Part shown: positions 4,826-11,483 of the stretch, one piece after another
Layout: each line of letters opens with the position of its first letter
How positions within the stretch are numbered: the stretch's first letter is position 1
DNA from: Clostridia bacterium
Lineage (GTDB): Bacteria; Bacillota_E; RBS10-35; JAJYVN01
Reading direction: 5' to 3'
Length of the DNA: 12,714 nucleotides
NCBI GenBank assembly: GCA_027335545.1
Contig: DAHWHV010000631.1
Coordinates: 1 to 12,714, forward strand
The notes under the pieces: model-generated
Told to the model about the DNA's origin: nothing
Seen by the model: only the letters and a program-made list of their open reading frames with translations
Database searches by the model: none
Translations under genes and position numbers: made by a program

Positions 4826-7156
4826 ATGTCGCTGCTGGGCTGGGTGGCGATGGGCGCCGCTGTGTTTTACATCGGCACCCATCTCGGCGAGGTGGCGGCG
4901 GCGGTGGGCGCGGGTGCGGCGGCGGCCTGGCGGTGGGTGAGCGGATGGGTGGGCGAGGCGGTGGCGCCGCTCCCCCCCGGCGCCAGGTGGGCCGCCTACG
5001 TGGTCCTGGTGACGGCGCCCATCGCCCTCCTCTCGCACGCCTGGTGGTGGGCGTGGTGCGGTGCCGGGGCCGAAATGAACGGCGCGGCGTGGGTGGCGTC
5101 CTGCCGGGCGGCCCCGTGGCCGCTGGTGGTGCAGCTCCAGACGCGCACGGTCCTCGGGGCGGTGGCGCACACCTGGGGTCTGCTGCTACTTGGCGGGTTG
5201 TACGGCGCCTATCGGCTGCACTTGCGGGCGGCGGGCGTGCGGTGGCGTGGGCGGTGGGGGTTCCTTGAGTTCACGTTCCGTGAGGCGCCGCAGTTGGCAC
5301 TGGCGTGGGCGCGGCGGGTGGTGCTGCGCGGCGGCGCCCTTGAAGCCAGAGGCGCGGAGGTGGCGGGTCGGCTGCGTTCGCGGGGCGAGGAGGCGGCGGC
5401 GCGGCGTGCGGAGGACGAGACACGGCGCTGGGCGGCAGCGGCGGCTCGGCGCTTGGTCGATGCCATCGCGGCGGCGGGGGGGGCCGCGTGGCGGGACGTT
5501 CCGCGGCGGGAGATGACCCCGGCGGCGGCGGTGCCGGCCCTGGCCGTGCAGGTGGTGCGGCGGCTCACGGAGAGGACCCGGGAACCGCTGCTGCTGGTGA
5601 CGCCCGAGGTCGTGGGGCCCGGCGAGGCGCGGTTCACGGTGCAGTACCTGGCGGCACCGACCCCCGCCACCCTTGCGGCTTGGCGGACGGTCGTGCGGGA
5701 GACGGCGGCGCCGACGCTGGGGGTGGACCCGTCGCAGGTCCACGCGGAGGGCAGCCTGGGGCTGCGTGTGTCGCTGTCGGGGTCACGGGGCGCCGCGCCG
5801 AGTGACGGGGATGGCGACGACGAAGAGGAAGACGCGCCGCCCGCCGTTGACCTGGCCGCGCCGCTGGTGGAGGGGTGCCCCCCGCTGACGCTGCTACCGG
5901 CGCCCACCCGCGGCGTGGGCCGCCCGAACGAGGGGCGGACGGTCGCCGGTCGCGTGGTGTCGGCGCTTGGCGCGCTCGACGTGCCCGGCACGGAGGTGGT
6001 GGGTTGCGACGTGGGGCCAGCGGCCATCGCCGTCACCATCCGCCCGCCGCGCGGGGTGCGGGGGTCGCTGGTCCTGCGCCTCCAGACGGACCTGTCGATT
6101 GAGTTGGCGTCCCCGGCGCTCCGGCTGGCGGCGTCCCCGAACACACCAGGCTGCGTCCTCATTGAAGTGCCACGGGACCACCCGGCCCCGGTGGCGCTGC
6201 GATCCGTGGTCGGTACGTCGGAGTGCCGCGGGGCGGCGGGTGCGCTGCCCGTCGCGTTCGGGGTGGACACTGCGGGTGGCGCTGTGGTCGCCGACCTAGC
6301 CTCGCTGCCGCACCTCTTGGCGGCGGGTGCGACTGGTAGTGGGAAGACCGTGGCACTGCACTCGCTGATTACGTCTCTAGTACTGCGCCTGCCGCCAACG
6401 GCGCTGCGCCTGGCCTTGGTAGATCCAAAGTGGACAGAGTTCAGTGCCTACGACGGGCTGTCGCACCTCCTCTGCCCGTGCATCACTGAGATCCCGGCGA
6501 CGGTGGCGCTGCTGACCTGGTTGTCGTCGGAGATGGATCGACGCTACCGGCTGTTGTCGGGCGCGGGCGTGGTGGACCTCGCGGGCTACAACCGCACGGC
6601 TTCACGGTCGCTGCCGCGGATCGTCGTGGTGGCGGACGAGATCGCGGACACCATGCTCGCCGGGAAGAAGGATCAACGCGAGGAGGTGCAGCGCCAGTTG
6701 GCCCGCCTGTTGGCCAAGGCCCGCGCGGCGGGCATCCACTGCGTCTTGGCGACGCAACGCCCCGTCGTCGATGTCTTGCCGGGGCTCGTCAAGGCCAACG
6801 CCCCGGCGCGGTTGGCGTTAGCGGTTCAGTCGTCGCTGGATTCCCGGATCATCCTCGACCAGGACGGCGCCGAAGCGTTGGGCGGCCGGGGCGATGCGCT
6901 GTTGGCGCTGCCCGGTGCGCGGGCTCCGGTGCGGGTGCAGTGCCCGTGGGTCGAGAGGGGGACCGTGGAGTCCGTGGTGCGGTGGTGGGCGCGGCAGGCC
7001 CCGGTGAAGTACGACCCGTCGCTGGTGGCGGCGTTGGCGGCGGCGGGCATGGAGGTTCCGGTGGAGGCCACCCCGATGGCGCCCGTGATGGCGCCGTCAT
7101 CGCCTGGCGCTGTAGACGCTGGGCACAGTCCCGATGACGCCGGATGGCGCCCGTGA
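4826..7156 (+). CDS. FtsK/SpoIIIE-type membrane DNA translocase
   Basis: 776 residues. Hydrophobic segments near 3-17 (weak), 54-74 and 108-128 form an N-terminal membrane anchor. A long Ala/Arg/Glu-rich helical region (about 150-215) and an acidic stretch (327-336) lead to the motor: Walker A GATGSGKT (501-508), Walker B with Asp604-Glu605 in VVVADEIAD, the family signature ATQRPVVDVLPGLVKAN (642-658), then LDSRIILDQDGAEALGGRGD (671-690). These proteins pump double-stranded DNA through a hexameric ring at the membrane. After about residue 730 there is only a short low-complexity tail, so the sequence-reading gamma winged helix of chromosomal FtsK is missing, as in mobile-element translocases such as TraB-like proteins. 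Start: the SD-like GAGGAG directly abuts the ATG, while GGGAGGGGG lies further up at 4808-4816; a CTG at 4832 is a less likely alternative. Role inferred: transfer or segregation of the element's DNA. Confidence 0.9.
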   Translation: MSLLGWVAMGAAVFYIGTHLGEVAAAVGAGAAAAWRWVSGWVGEAVAPLPPGARWAAYVVLVTAPIALLSHAWWWAWCGAGAEMNGAAWVASCRAAPWPLVVQLQTRTVLGAVAHTWGLLLLGGLYGAYRLHLRAAGVRWRGRWGFLEFTFREAPQLALAWARRVVLRGGALEARGAEVAGRLRSRGEEAAARRAEDETRRWAAAAARRLVDAIAAAGGAAWRDVPRREMTPAAAVPALAVQVVRRLTERTREPLLLVTPEVVGPGEARFTVQYLAAPTPATLAAWRTVVRETAAPTLGVDPSQVHAEGSLGLRVSLSGSRGAAPSDGDGDDEEEDAPPAVDLAAPLVEGCPPLTLLPAPTRGVGRPNEGRTVAGRVVSALGALDVPGTEVVGCDVGPAAIAVTIRPPRGVRGSLVLRLQTDLSIELASPALRLAASPNTPGCVLIEVPRDHPAPVALRSVVGTSECRGAAGALPVAFGVDTAGGAVVADLASLPHLLAAGATGSGKTVALHSLITSLVLRLPPTALRLALVDPKWTEFSAYDGLSHLLCPCITEIPATVALLTWLSSEMDRRYRLLSGAGVVDLAGYNRTASRSLPRIVVVADEIADTMLAGKKDQREEVQRQLARLLAKARAAGIHCVLATQRPVVDVLPGLVKANAPARLALAVQSSLDSRIILDQDGAEALGGRGDALLALPGARAPVRVQCPWVERGTVESVVRWWARQAPVKYDPSLVAALAAAGMEVPVEATPMAPVMAPSSPGAVDAGHSPDDAGWRP

Positions 7157-7164
7157 CGGCGCCG
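7075..7164. repeat. 22-bp near-perfect direct repeat at the end of the translocase gene
   Basis: The 22 bases at 7075-7096 (GATGGCGCCC then GTGATGGCGCCG) recur at 7143-7164 with one mismatch; the second copy contains the stop codon. The copies are 68 bp apart and so in different frames. CGTCATCG (7095-7102) and CGATGACG (7132-7139) form an inverted pair between them. This could be a small duplication or recombination scar that created the present C-terminus. Confidence 0.65.
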
Positions 7165-7183
7165 CAAAGGGGAGGTGGTCCCA

Positions 7184-7894
7184 TTGGCGACGACGACCCT
7201 GCACGACCTGGCGACCCTGACCGCGAGGGACCAGAGGCTGCTGCGCGCCCTGGCCGATACGACCCTGGCCCCCGCGTCCCTGGTCGAGGGGGCGCTGTTC
7301 GGTGGTTCGGAGGCCGCGGGCCGCAAGCGCGTGGCGACCCTGCGCGCGCGCGGTCTGATTGAGGTCCTGCACGTGAACCCCGCCTCATTGCCGGGGGCGA
7401 AGCGGGGCGCCCGGCTGCTGGCGCTGGCGCCTGGCGGGATCGAGGCGGCGACCGCGCTTGGTGCAACCCCGTTGACCGGCGCGGCGCAGCGGGCGGCGGC
7501 TGCGGTCGCTGGTGCGGTGGTTGCGGTGGCGGAGGCGTACTTCTCTCTGCTCCCGGTGCTGGAGGCAGGCGGGACCTGGACCGTGCGCCCCGACCCGCCG
7601 CCCCGAGGAGGCCATGAGGCACCGTCCGGTGCCTGGGCGCAGGCGCGGTCGGCGTCGGGGCGCGAGGCAGTGGTGTACGACCTGGACTTGCCCGGTCGCA
7701 CGTTCGCCCAGGTGCAGGCGCGGCTTCAATCCTGGGCGGAGTGGCGGGGCGGCGGCAGCGGCCCCACCGTGTCCTACGCGACCCCGGACGACTCCCGCCG
7801 CCAGCGCATCGCTGCCCTCGCCCAGGGGCTGGTTGGGGTGGAGACGGGGCACCCGGCGGCGGTCGCCAGGAGGGTCTTCGGCCTACCGTCCTGA
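7184..7894 (+). CDS. Replication-relaxation family winged-helix protein
   Basis: 236 residues from TTG 7184; AAGGGGAGG (7167-7175) is 8 nt upstream, better than the GTG at 7175 that overlaps this ribosome site. The N-terminus (about 11-65) is a winged helix-turn-helix: LTARDQRLLRALADT, then FGGSEAAGRKRVATLRARGLI, a pattern typical of replication-relaxation (Replic_Relax) proteins. The C-terminal part (about 160-212) has AVVYDLDLPGRTFAQVQARL and YATPDDSRRQRIAAL, which resembles the family's nuclease-like fold, in which an acidic beta strand is followed by a vTPdexRrxR-type strand and helix. It starts 27 bp after the translocase and is probably co-translated with it. Because the translocase lacks a gamma domain, this protein is a candidate DNA-recognition partner (inference). 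Family members are common on plasmids and integrative elements, usually beside FtsK-like genes. Confidence 0.75.
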   Translation: MATTTLHDLATLTARDQRLLRALADTTLAPASLVEGALFGGSEAAGRKRVATLRARGLIEVLHVNPASLPGAKRGARLLALAPGGIEAATALGATPLTGAAQRAAAAVAGAVVAVAEAYFSLLPVLEAGGTWTVRPDPPPRGGHEAPSGAWAQARSASGREAVVYDLDLPGRTFAQVQARLQSWAEWRGGGSGPTVSYATPDDSRRQRIAALAQGLVGVETGHPAAVARRVFGLPS

Positions 7895-7915
7895 CCATAC
7901 CCCCCGGAGTACCCA
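7892..7915. promoter_or_regulatory. CsoR-operator-like motif, copy 2 of the repeated cassette
   Basis: It starts at the TGA of the preceding gene, as copy 1 does. TGACCATACCCCC is identical in both copies; then CGGAGTA replaces AGGGGTA, so the palindrome is imperfect here. It lies 104 bp before the second promoter-like block, against 108 bp in copy 1. Confidence 0.4.
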
Positions 7916-7995
7916 CCGGAGACGCAGGTTCGCGGGGCTGGGAAGCGGGGTGCGACGGGGCGCGGAGGGAGGGTGGAGGGGTGCGGTGGATGGTG

Positions 7996-8023
7996 CGGTA
8001 CGGAGTATGGTACACTGGCGGTG
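7996..8023 (+). promoter_or_regulatory. Promoter-like block upstream of the surface module, copy 2
   Basis: It begins CGGTACGGAGTA and ends ACTGGCGGTG, differing from 4765-4792 at three of 28 positions. The -10-like hexamer is TACACT (8011-8016) in place of TATACT. If it is a promoter, the SLH mRNA would have a leader of about 230 nt, much longer than that of the translocase gene. Confidence 0.5.
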
Positions 8024-8096
8024 GGTGATGGTGGCATGGGCCCTTGTCGCAGTAGCGATGCAGCGGCGAGGGGTGGGCTGGGTTACGTGGACCCCG

Positions 8097-8111
8097 CTAG
8101 GGTATCCCTAG
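8097..8111. repeat. Short inverted repeat in the SLH gene leader
   Basis: CTAGGG (8097-8102) and CCCTAG (8106-8111) are exact reverse complements around TAT. The GGGTATCCC core is shared with the 3' part of the cassette 1 motif (4672-4680), so one regulator might bind both. Confidence 0.45.
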
Positions 8112-8163
8112 ACGTTTCCGCTGGCGGTGGTGGGTGCGGGGCGGCGCGGCGAGGGTCGCTGGT

Positions 8164-8173
8164 GGGGTACCCC
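8164..8173. repeat. 10-bp palindrome GGGGTACCCC in the SLH gene leader
   Basis: This is a perfect palindrome 78 bp before the start codon. It again contains GGGTA/TACCC half-sites like those in the two cassettes. A palindrome this short may be chance in GC-rich DNA. Confidence 0.4.
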
Positions 8174-8251
8174 TGGGGAGTAGGCCCCGGAGGCGCCCCG
8201 CGCGCGGGACGGAGGCGCGGCAGGGTTCAGGGAAGACGGGAGGTGGTCCCC

Positions 8252-9382
8252 GTGACGATGATGCGGGTGGTGCGGGGGGTCGTCGGGGCGGTCGTCGGGG
8301 TGACGCTGATGGCGATGGCGGGTCCGATGGTGCTGGCGGACGGGGTGCCGCAGGCCGGGTCGGCGGGGTCGGCGGGCGTCGCGCCCCCGGCCGGGTGGAC
8401 GCCGCCGACGCTGTGGCTGGCTCCGCGGGTGGTGCCGGTTCCGGTGGCGTCTTGGCCGGCGGCGGCGTCGGGGTCGTCGGCGGTCGGGTCGGTGGTGCCG
8501 CAGGCCGGGTCGGCGGCGTCCGGGTCGGCGCTGCACGGGTACTCGCGGGCGCCCTGGGCCGGGTCCGCCCTGCGGATGTTGGTGGTGCAGGGGGTGCTCC
8601 GTGGGGTCGGCGGCGGCCAGATCCAACCCAACGGCAACGTCACCCGGGCCGAGGTGGCGACGATGCTCGGGCGGCTGCTGGGGTGGTCCACGCCGGCGCA
8701 CGGTAGCGCGGCGGTGTCGGTATATACCGACCAGGCAGCGATCCCGGCTTGGGCGCGGGCCGACGTGCAGGCGGCCTACGCGAAGCACATCATGCTCGGC
8801 GTCGGTGGCGGGCGATTCGACGCGGGCGGGCTGGTGACTTGGGCACAGGCGGCCGAGGTCATCGACCGGGCCTTCGCCTTCGCGGCCGTGCCCCCCGCCC
8901 AGGTCCGCGCGGAACTCGCCCCGCTCCCGCGGGGCACGGCCACCCCGTCCTGGGCGCAGGCGGCCGCAGCCGCCGACGAATCTGCGGGGCTCTTCACGGG
9001 GCTGCTGGGACAGGTCTACCTCCCCTCCCAGCCCATCTCCCGCGCCGAGTTGGCTGTGCTGTTGCAGCGCGCGGAGCAGTTGCGGCCGGCGGCCGTGGCC
9101 CGGGGCGCGCCCGTTGCGCCGCGGGTCCTCCCCGCCCCGACCGTCCCCGGCCCCGTCAGCGGCACGGTGGCGGCGGTCACGGCCGGCAGCGTCACCATCG
9201 GGTCCACCGCCTACTACCTCGACGGGTCTGCGGCGGTGGCCCGCGAGGCGGCCACCGTGGCCGTCGGCGACCGGCTCACGCTCACGCTGGACGCAGCGGG
9301 GCAGGTCACGGGCATCCAGGTCCTCGCCGGTGGTGTCTCCGGGGGCTTCCTCGGAGGCAACCCCGGCAACCCCGCTCCATAG
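8252..9382 (+). CDS. Secreted SLH-domain cell-surface protein
   Basis: 376 residues from GTG 8252, chosen because GGGAGG (8238-8243) lies 8 nt upstream and because a clear signal peptide begins here: basic N-terminus, hydrophobic core (about 6-23), likely cleavage after VLA (27-29). An Ala/Gly/Pro/Ser-rich spacer (30-95) contains VPQAGSA twice. Three SLH-type repeats follow: about 96-143 (GVGGGQIQPNGNVTRAEVATML), 157-208 (GVGGGRFDAGGLVTWAQAAEVI) and 228-276 (LPSQPISRAELAVLLQRAEQL). Three SLH units normally fold together to bind pyruvylated secondary cell-wall polymer. A C-terminal beta-rich domain (about 300-358, GPVSGTVAAVTAGSVTIGSTAYYL) resembles small domains found at the end of other surface proteins. 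Expected at the cell surface, where it could anchor the neighbouring membrane proteins' partners or link the envelope to a structure. The canonical TRAE motif is intact in repeat 1 and altered to TWAQ in repeat 2. Confidence 0.85.
   Translation: MTMMRVVRGVVGAVVGVTLMAMAGPMVLADGVPQAGSAGSAGVAPPAGWTPPTLWLAPRVVPVPVASWPAAASGSSAVGSVVPQAGSAASGSALHGYSRAPWAGSALRMLVVQGVLRGVGGGQIQPNGNVTRAEVATMLGRLLGWSTPAHGSAAVSVYTDQAAIPAWARADVQAAYAKHIMLGVGGGRFDAGGLVTWAQAAEVIDRAFAFAAVPPAQVRAELAPLPRGTATPSWAQAAAAADESAGLFTGLLGQVYLPSQPISRAELAVLLQRAEQLRPAAVARGAPVAPRVLPAPTVPGPVSGTVAAVTAGSVTIGSTAYYLDGSAAVAREAATVAVGDRLTLTLDAAGQVTGIQVLAGGVSGGFLGGNPGNPAP
8345..8516. repeat. 22-bp direct repeat within the SLH gene
   Basis: The 22 bases at 8345-8366 (GTGCCGCAGG then CCGGGTCGGCGG) recur exactly at 8495-8516, 150 bp apart and in frame, encoding VPQAGSA twice. 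It lies in the low-complexity spacer between signal peptide and SLH repeats, and is probably a duplicated spacer unit. Confidence 0.75.
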
Positions 9383-9417
9383 GGGGGGCGGTGAAGGCGC
9401 GATAGGGGGTGGTGGCG

Positions 9418-10443
9418 ATGGCGGCGGTGGTCGGGGGGGCGGGGGAACGCCGGCCGAGGCGCCCCCTCGCCTTTTGGACCTTGTTCGGGTGCTTGCTGGG
9501 CATCTACCTCCTGGGGGCAGTGGCGGTGTACGTGGCCTGGCACATGGGCCGCGCCTCGGTGTCAACTGCCGCGGCGCCCAGCGCCCCGGTCACCCCCGCC
9601 TGGTTGAAGGCGGCGCAGGACCACCGCATCTGGCGGTCGGCGCACCAGCGATGGGCGGCCGGGTACCTCGCCACCGCCCCCACCGGGCAGCGGTTCACTG
9701 GCGCGCGGATGACATTCATCGAGCCGGGGGCGTGGTCGTGGACGCCTCACCACGGGTTCTCAGACTCCGACATCTGGGCAGGAGTAGGCGTGACGGGGCA
9801 CCACGGCGCCCTGATGCAGGCGGGAACCTCTATGTGGTTCCAGGACGGATGGCCTTACCACATTGGCGGCAGGGCGTGGTGGGAGGCGTACCCCGGCTCG
9901 TCGCGCCCCCTCACGCGCCACACCGCCAACCAGCAGGTCGTCCGGTTGGAGGCGTTGCCGGGCGATCGCGTGACCGTGACCGTGCGGCGGGCGGGGGCGG
10001 AACGCTGGACCCTGCAGGTATCGGACATCACCCGGGGGGTGTTCTCCGTCGGGCGGTGCGTCCCGTGCCACGCAAACGGTTGGACGGCGGGGTGGTTTGT
10101 CGAGGACCCGGGGAGGCCGGCACACCCAGGCACCTTCGAACCGTTCGCCGCCCCCTACTCGGTGCAGGTGCTGGCGGCAGCAGCTTCACTGGACGGGGGG
10201 GCTTGGGTGCCCCTGTCGCGGTTGAATTGGCAGCCTGTCTGCCGGGTGTCCCCGCACGGCGTCCTTGCGCCCGTCGGGCTGCCGACGGCTACCTCCCCGT
10301 GGGGCCCGCCGAACGCCCCGCCGTCGGCTACCGGCGGGTTCATCGTGGGGGCGTACCGCGCGGCGGCGGGCCACCCGGCGCTGTGCGGCGGGGGGGTGCC
10401 GGCGGCGGGGCCGGCGACCACCCCGCACGGGGCGGCGGCGTAG
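9418..10443 (+). CDS. Membrane-anchored protein resembling the G1 (A4/eqolisin) glutamic peptidase fold
   Basis: 341 residues from ATG 9418 with AGGGGGT 7 nt upstream (GTGs at 9409 and 9412 are less likely). Arg-rich cytoplasmic N-terminus, one membrane helix (about 18-40), then an extracellular region. Residues about 93-256 follow the order of motifs in G1 peptidases: SDIWAGVGV (116-124), LMQAGT (132-137) with the presumed catalytic Gln134, WWEAYP (154-159), LPGDRVTVTV (180-189), WTLQVSDITRG (197-207) and TAGWFVEDP (223-231). In the family the last motif is usually AEWxxE; here the first Glu is Gly225 and only Glu229 remains, so activity is uncertain depending on which Glu is catalytic. Cys214-Cys217 lie in one loop. 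The C-terminal ~80 residues are Pro/Gly-rich and unrecognised. Bacterial G1 peptidases are known from acidophilic Firmicutes. Alternatives are a non-catalytic beta-sandwich used for binding. I assign the fold from motif order only. Confidence 0.6.
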   Translation: MAAVVGGAGERRPRRPLAFWTLFGCLLGIYLLGAVAVYVAWHMGRASVSTAAAPSAPVTPAWLKAAQDHRIWRSAHQRWAAGYLATAPTGQRFTGARMTFIEPGAWSWTPHHGFSDSDIWAGVGVTGHHGALMQAGTSMWFQDGWPYHIGGRAWWEAYPGSSRPLTRHTANQQVVRLEALPGDRVTVTVRRAGAERWTLQVSDITRGVFSVGRCVPCHANGWTAGWFVEDPGRPAHPGTFEPFAAPYSVQVLAAAASLDGGAWVPLSRLNWQPVCRVSPHGVLAPVGLPTATSPWGPPNAPPSATGGFIVGAYRAAAGHPALCGGGVPAAGPATTPHGAAA

Positions 10444-10446
10444 TGG

Positions 10447-10468
10447 CACCGGGGCGGTCGCCCCGGTG
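10447..10468 (+). promoter_or_regulatory. Perfect 10-bp stem hairpin between surface genes
   Basis: CACCGGGGCG (10447-10456) and CGCCCCGGTG (10459-10468) are exact reverse complements around GT. It lies three bases after the stop at 10443 and seven bases before the ribosome site AGAGGAGGGGG (10475-10485). No T-run follows, so it may stabilise or attenuate the mRNA rather than terminate it. Confidence 0.5.
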
Positions 10469-10490
10469 AACCGCAGAGGAGGGGGACAGG

Positions 10491-11468
10491 ATGGCGTCGC
10501 GGATTCTGGGGTTTCTCGGTAGGTGGGCCTGGACGATCCCCGTTATGGCGCTTGCGTTTTGCGTGGTTCTCGGGGTCGGGGTGTGGTCGGTGGTCGTGCA
10601 TCCGCAACTGGCGGGCTGGAACGCCATCTACGCCACCACGGGCGGGCCCTCGCCGGCCGCGCAGGCCGCCGCGAAGGGTTTGCCCGCGCCGCCCTCCATC
10701 ACCAGCGGCGGCGAGAAGACGGTGCTCGTTCGCGTCAAGTCCGCCACCGGCTCGACGACGACGCAGCGGGTGGTGGCGCCCGTCGGCCAGCCGGTGAACG
10801 AAACGGCGAAGATCGCTCACGACTACTCCAGCGGCCTGCTGCGGGCGCCCGCCGGGCCGGGGACGATGCAGGACGTGGGGCTGCAGGGCATGCTGTTCAA
10901 GTATGGCTTCGCTGGCGACAAGGAGTCTGTGGTGGAATTTCTGGGCCTCCGCAACAGCAGCGGGTACCCCCTAGCCTCTCTCAGGGTGCCGGTGCTGCCC
11001 GGGGCCTACAACGCGCACCTGAACTCGTTTGACGGCGCGGCTCTCCGGGTGCAGAAGGGCGATGTAACGGTGCCGGTGGCGATCCCCGCCAACAGCGGCT
11101 ATGGCTACTGGGTGGTGGTGGTGTACCGTGTGCCCGATAACTTTGACGCCGTACAGACGTGGACCATGCCCGCATTTTCCACACAGGGGCTCTGGGTGGG
11201 CCTGTTTTCGAAACAGCCCTATCTCACCATAGCGGGGCCCTTTCACCCCGCCCCCGGTCTGCAATCCCTGTCTGGGGGCGGGGGAAGGGTGTGGGCGTCC
11301 GCTGGTAACTACTCGCTGACGCGGCGTTCGCCGGTGAAGGCGGGCACGACGTTCTCTTGGCGGATCGTCCCCACCAACGCGAGGACCTATCCGGGCTACG
11401 TCCACCCGCCCTCGGGGAACGTCCTGGGGCCGTCGGCGAATCTCAGCCCGTTCCCGCACGGCGGATGA
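10491..11468 (+). CDS. Single-pass membrane protein with large extracytoplasmic beta-rich region, unknown family
   Basis: 325 residues from ATG 10491 with a strong ribosome site (AGAGGAGGGGG) six bases upstream. A basic N-terminus and a membrane helix (about 13-37) predict an N-in, C-out protein. After a Pro/Ala linker (50-70) come alternating short hydrophobic strands: KTVLVRVKSATG, QDVGLQGMLFKYGF (128-140), SVVEFLGLRN, GYWVVVVYRVPDNFDA (205-220), QPYLTIAGPF and TTFSWRIVP. The Trp/Tyr/Gly/Pro-rich, Cys-free exodomain has the look of a secreted beta-sandwich. I recognise no catalytic motif. It lies 47 bp after the G1-like gene and 15 bp before the next, in the same direction, so the three probably form one operon and perhaps a common surface complex. 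Confidence 0.8.
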   Translation: MASRILGFLGRWAWTIPVMALAFCVVLGVGVWSVVVHPQLAGWNAIYATTGGPSPAAQAAAKGLPAPPSITSGGEKTVLVRVKSATGSTTTQRVVAPVGQPVNETAKIAHDYSSGLLRAPAGPGTMQDVGLQGMLFKYGFAGDKESVVEFLGLRNSSGYPLASLRVPVLPGAYNAHLNSFDGAALRVQKGDVTVPVAIPANSGYGYWVVVVYRVPDNFDAVQTWTMPAFSTQGLWVGLFSKQPYLTIAGPFHPAPGLQSLSGGGGRVWASAGNYSLTRRSPVKAGTTFSWRIVPTNARTYPGYVHPPSGNVLGPSANLSPFPHGG

Positions 11469-11483
11469 AAGGGGGTGGCGTCC

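Larger units (their letters stand above)
7895..8251 (+). other. 357-bp non-coding region: cassette copy 2 and long leader of the SLH gene
   Basis: No credible gene lies here; the open frame reaching back to 7973 gives an atypical Gly/Arg-rich translation with no start site. The region holds the second regulatory cassette (7892-8023) and about 230 nt of presumed 5' leader. The leader contains CTAGGG-TAT-CCCTAG (8097-8111), the 10-bp palindrome GGGGTACCCC (8164-8173) and a very GC-rich stretch to the ribosome site at 8238-8243. I could not match it to a known riboswitch. Confidence 0.6.

Noticed and set aside
7973..8251. Upstream extension of the SLH gene reading frame.
   Set aside because: The extra 93 residues look non-protein-like, cross the promoter-like block, and would bury the signal peptide that begins at 8252.
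8345..8516. 22-bp repeat considered as a transposon or att duplication.
   Set aside because: Both copies are in the same frame and encode the same VPQAGSA spacer unit, so internal duplication of a low-complexity linker is enough.
8108..9565. A 485-residue minus-strand open frame.
   Set aside because: Pro/Arg-rich shadow of the SLH gene; the + strand shows signal peptide and three SLH repeats.
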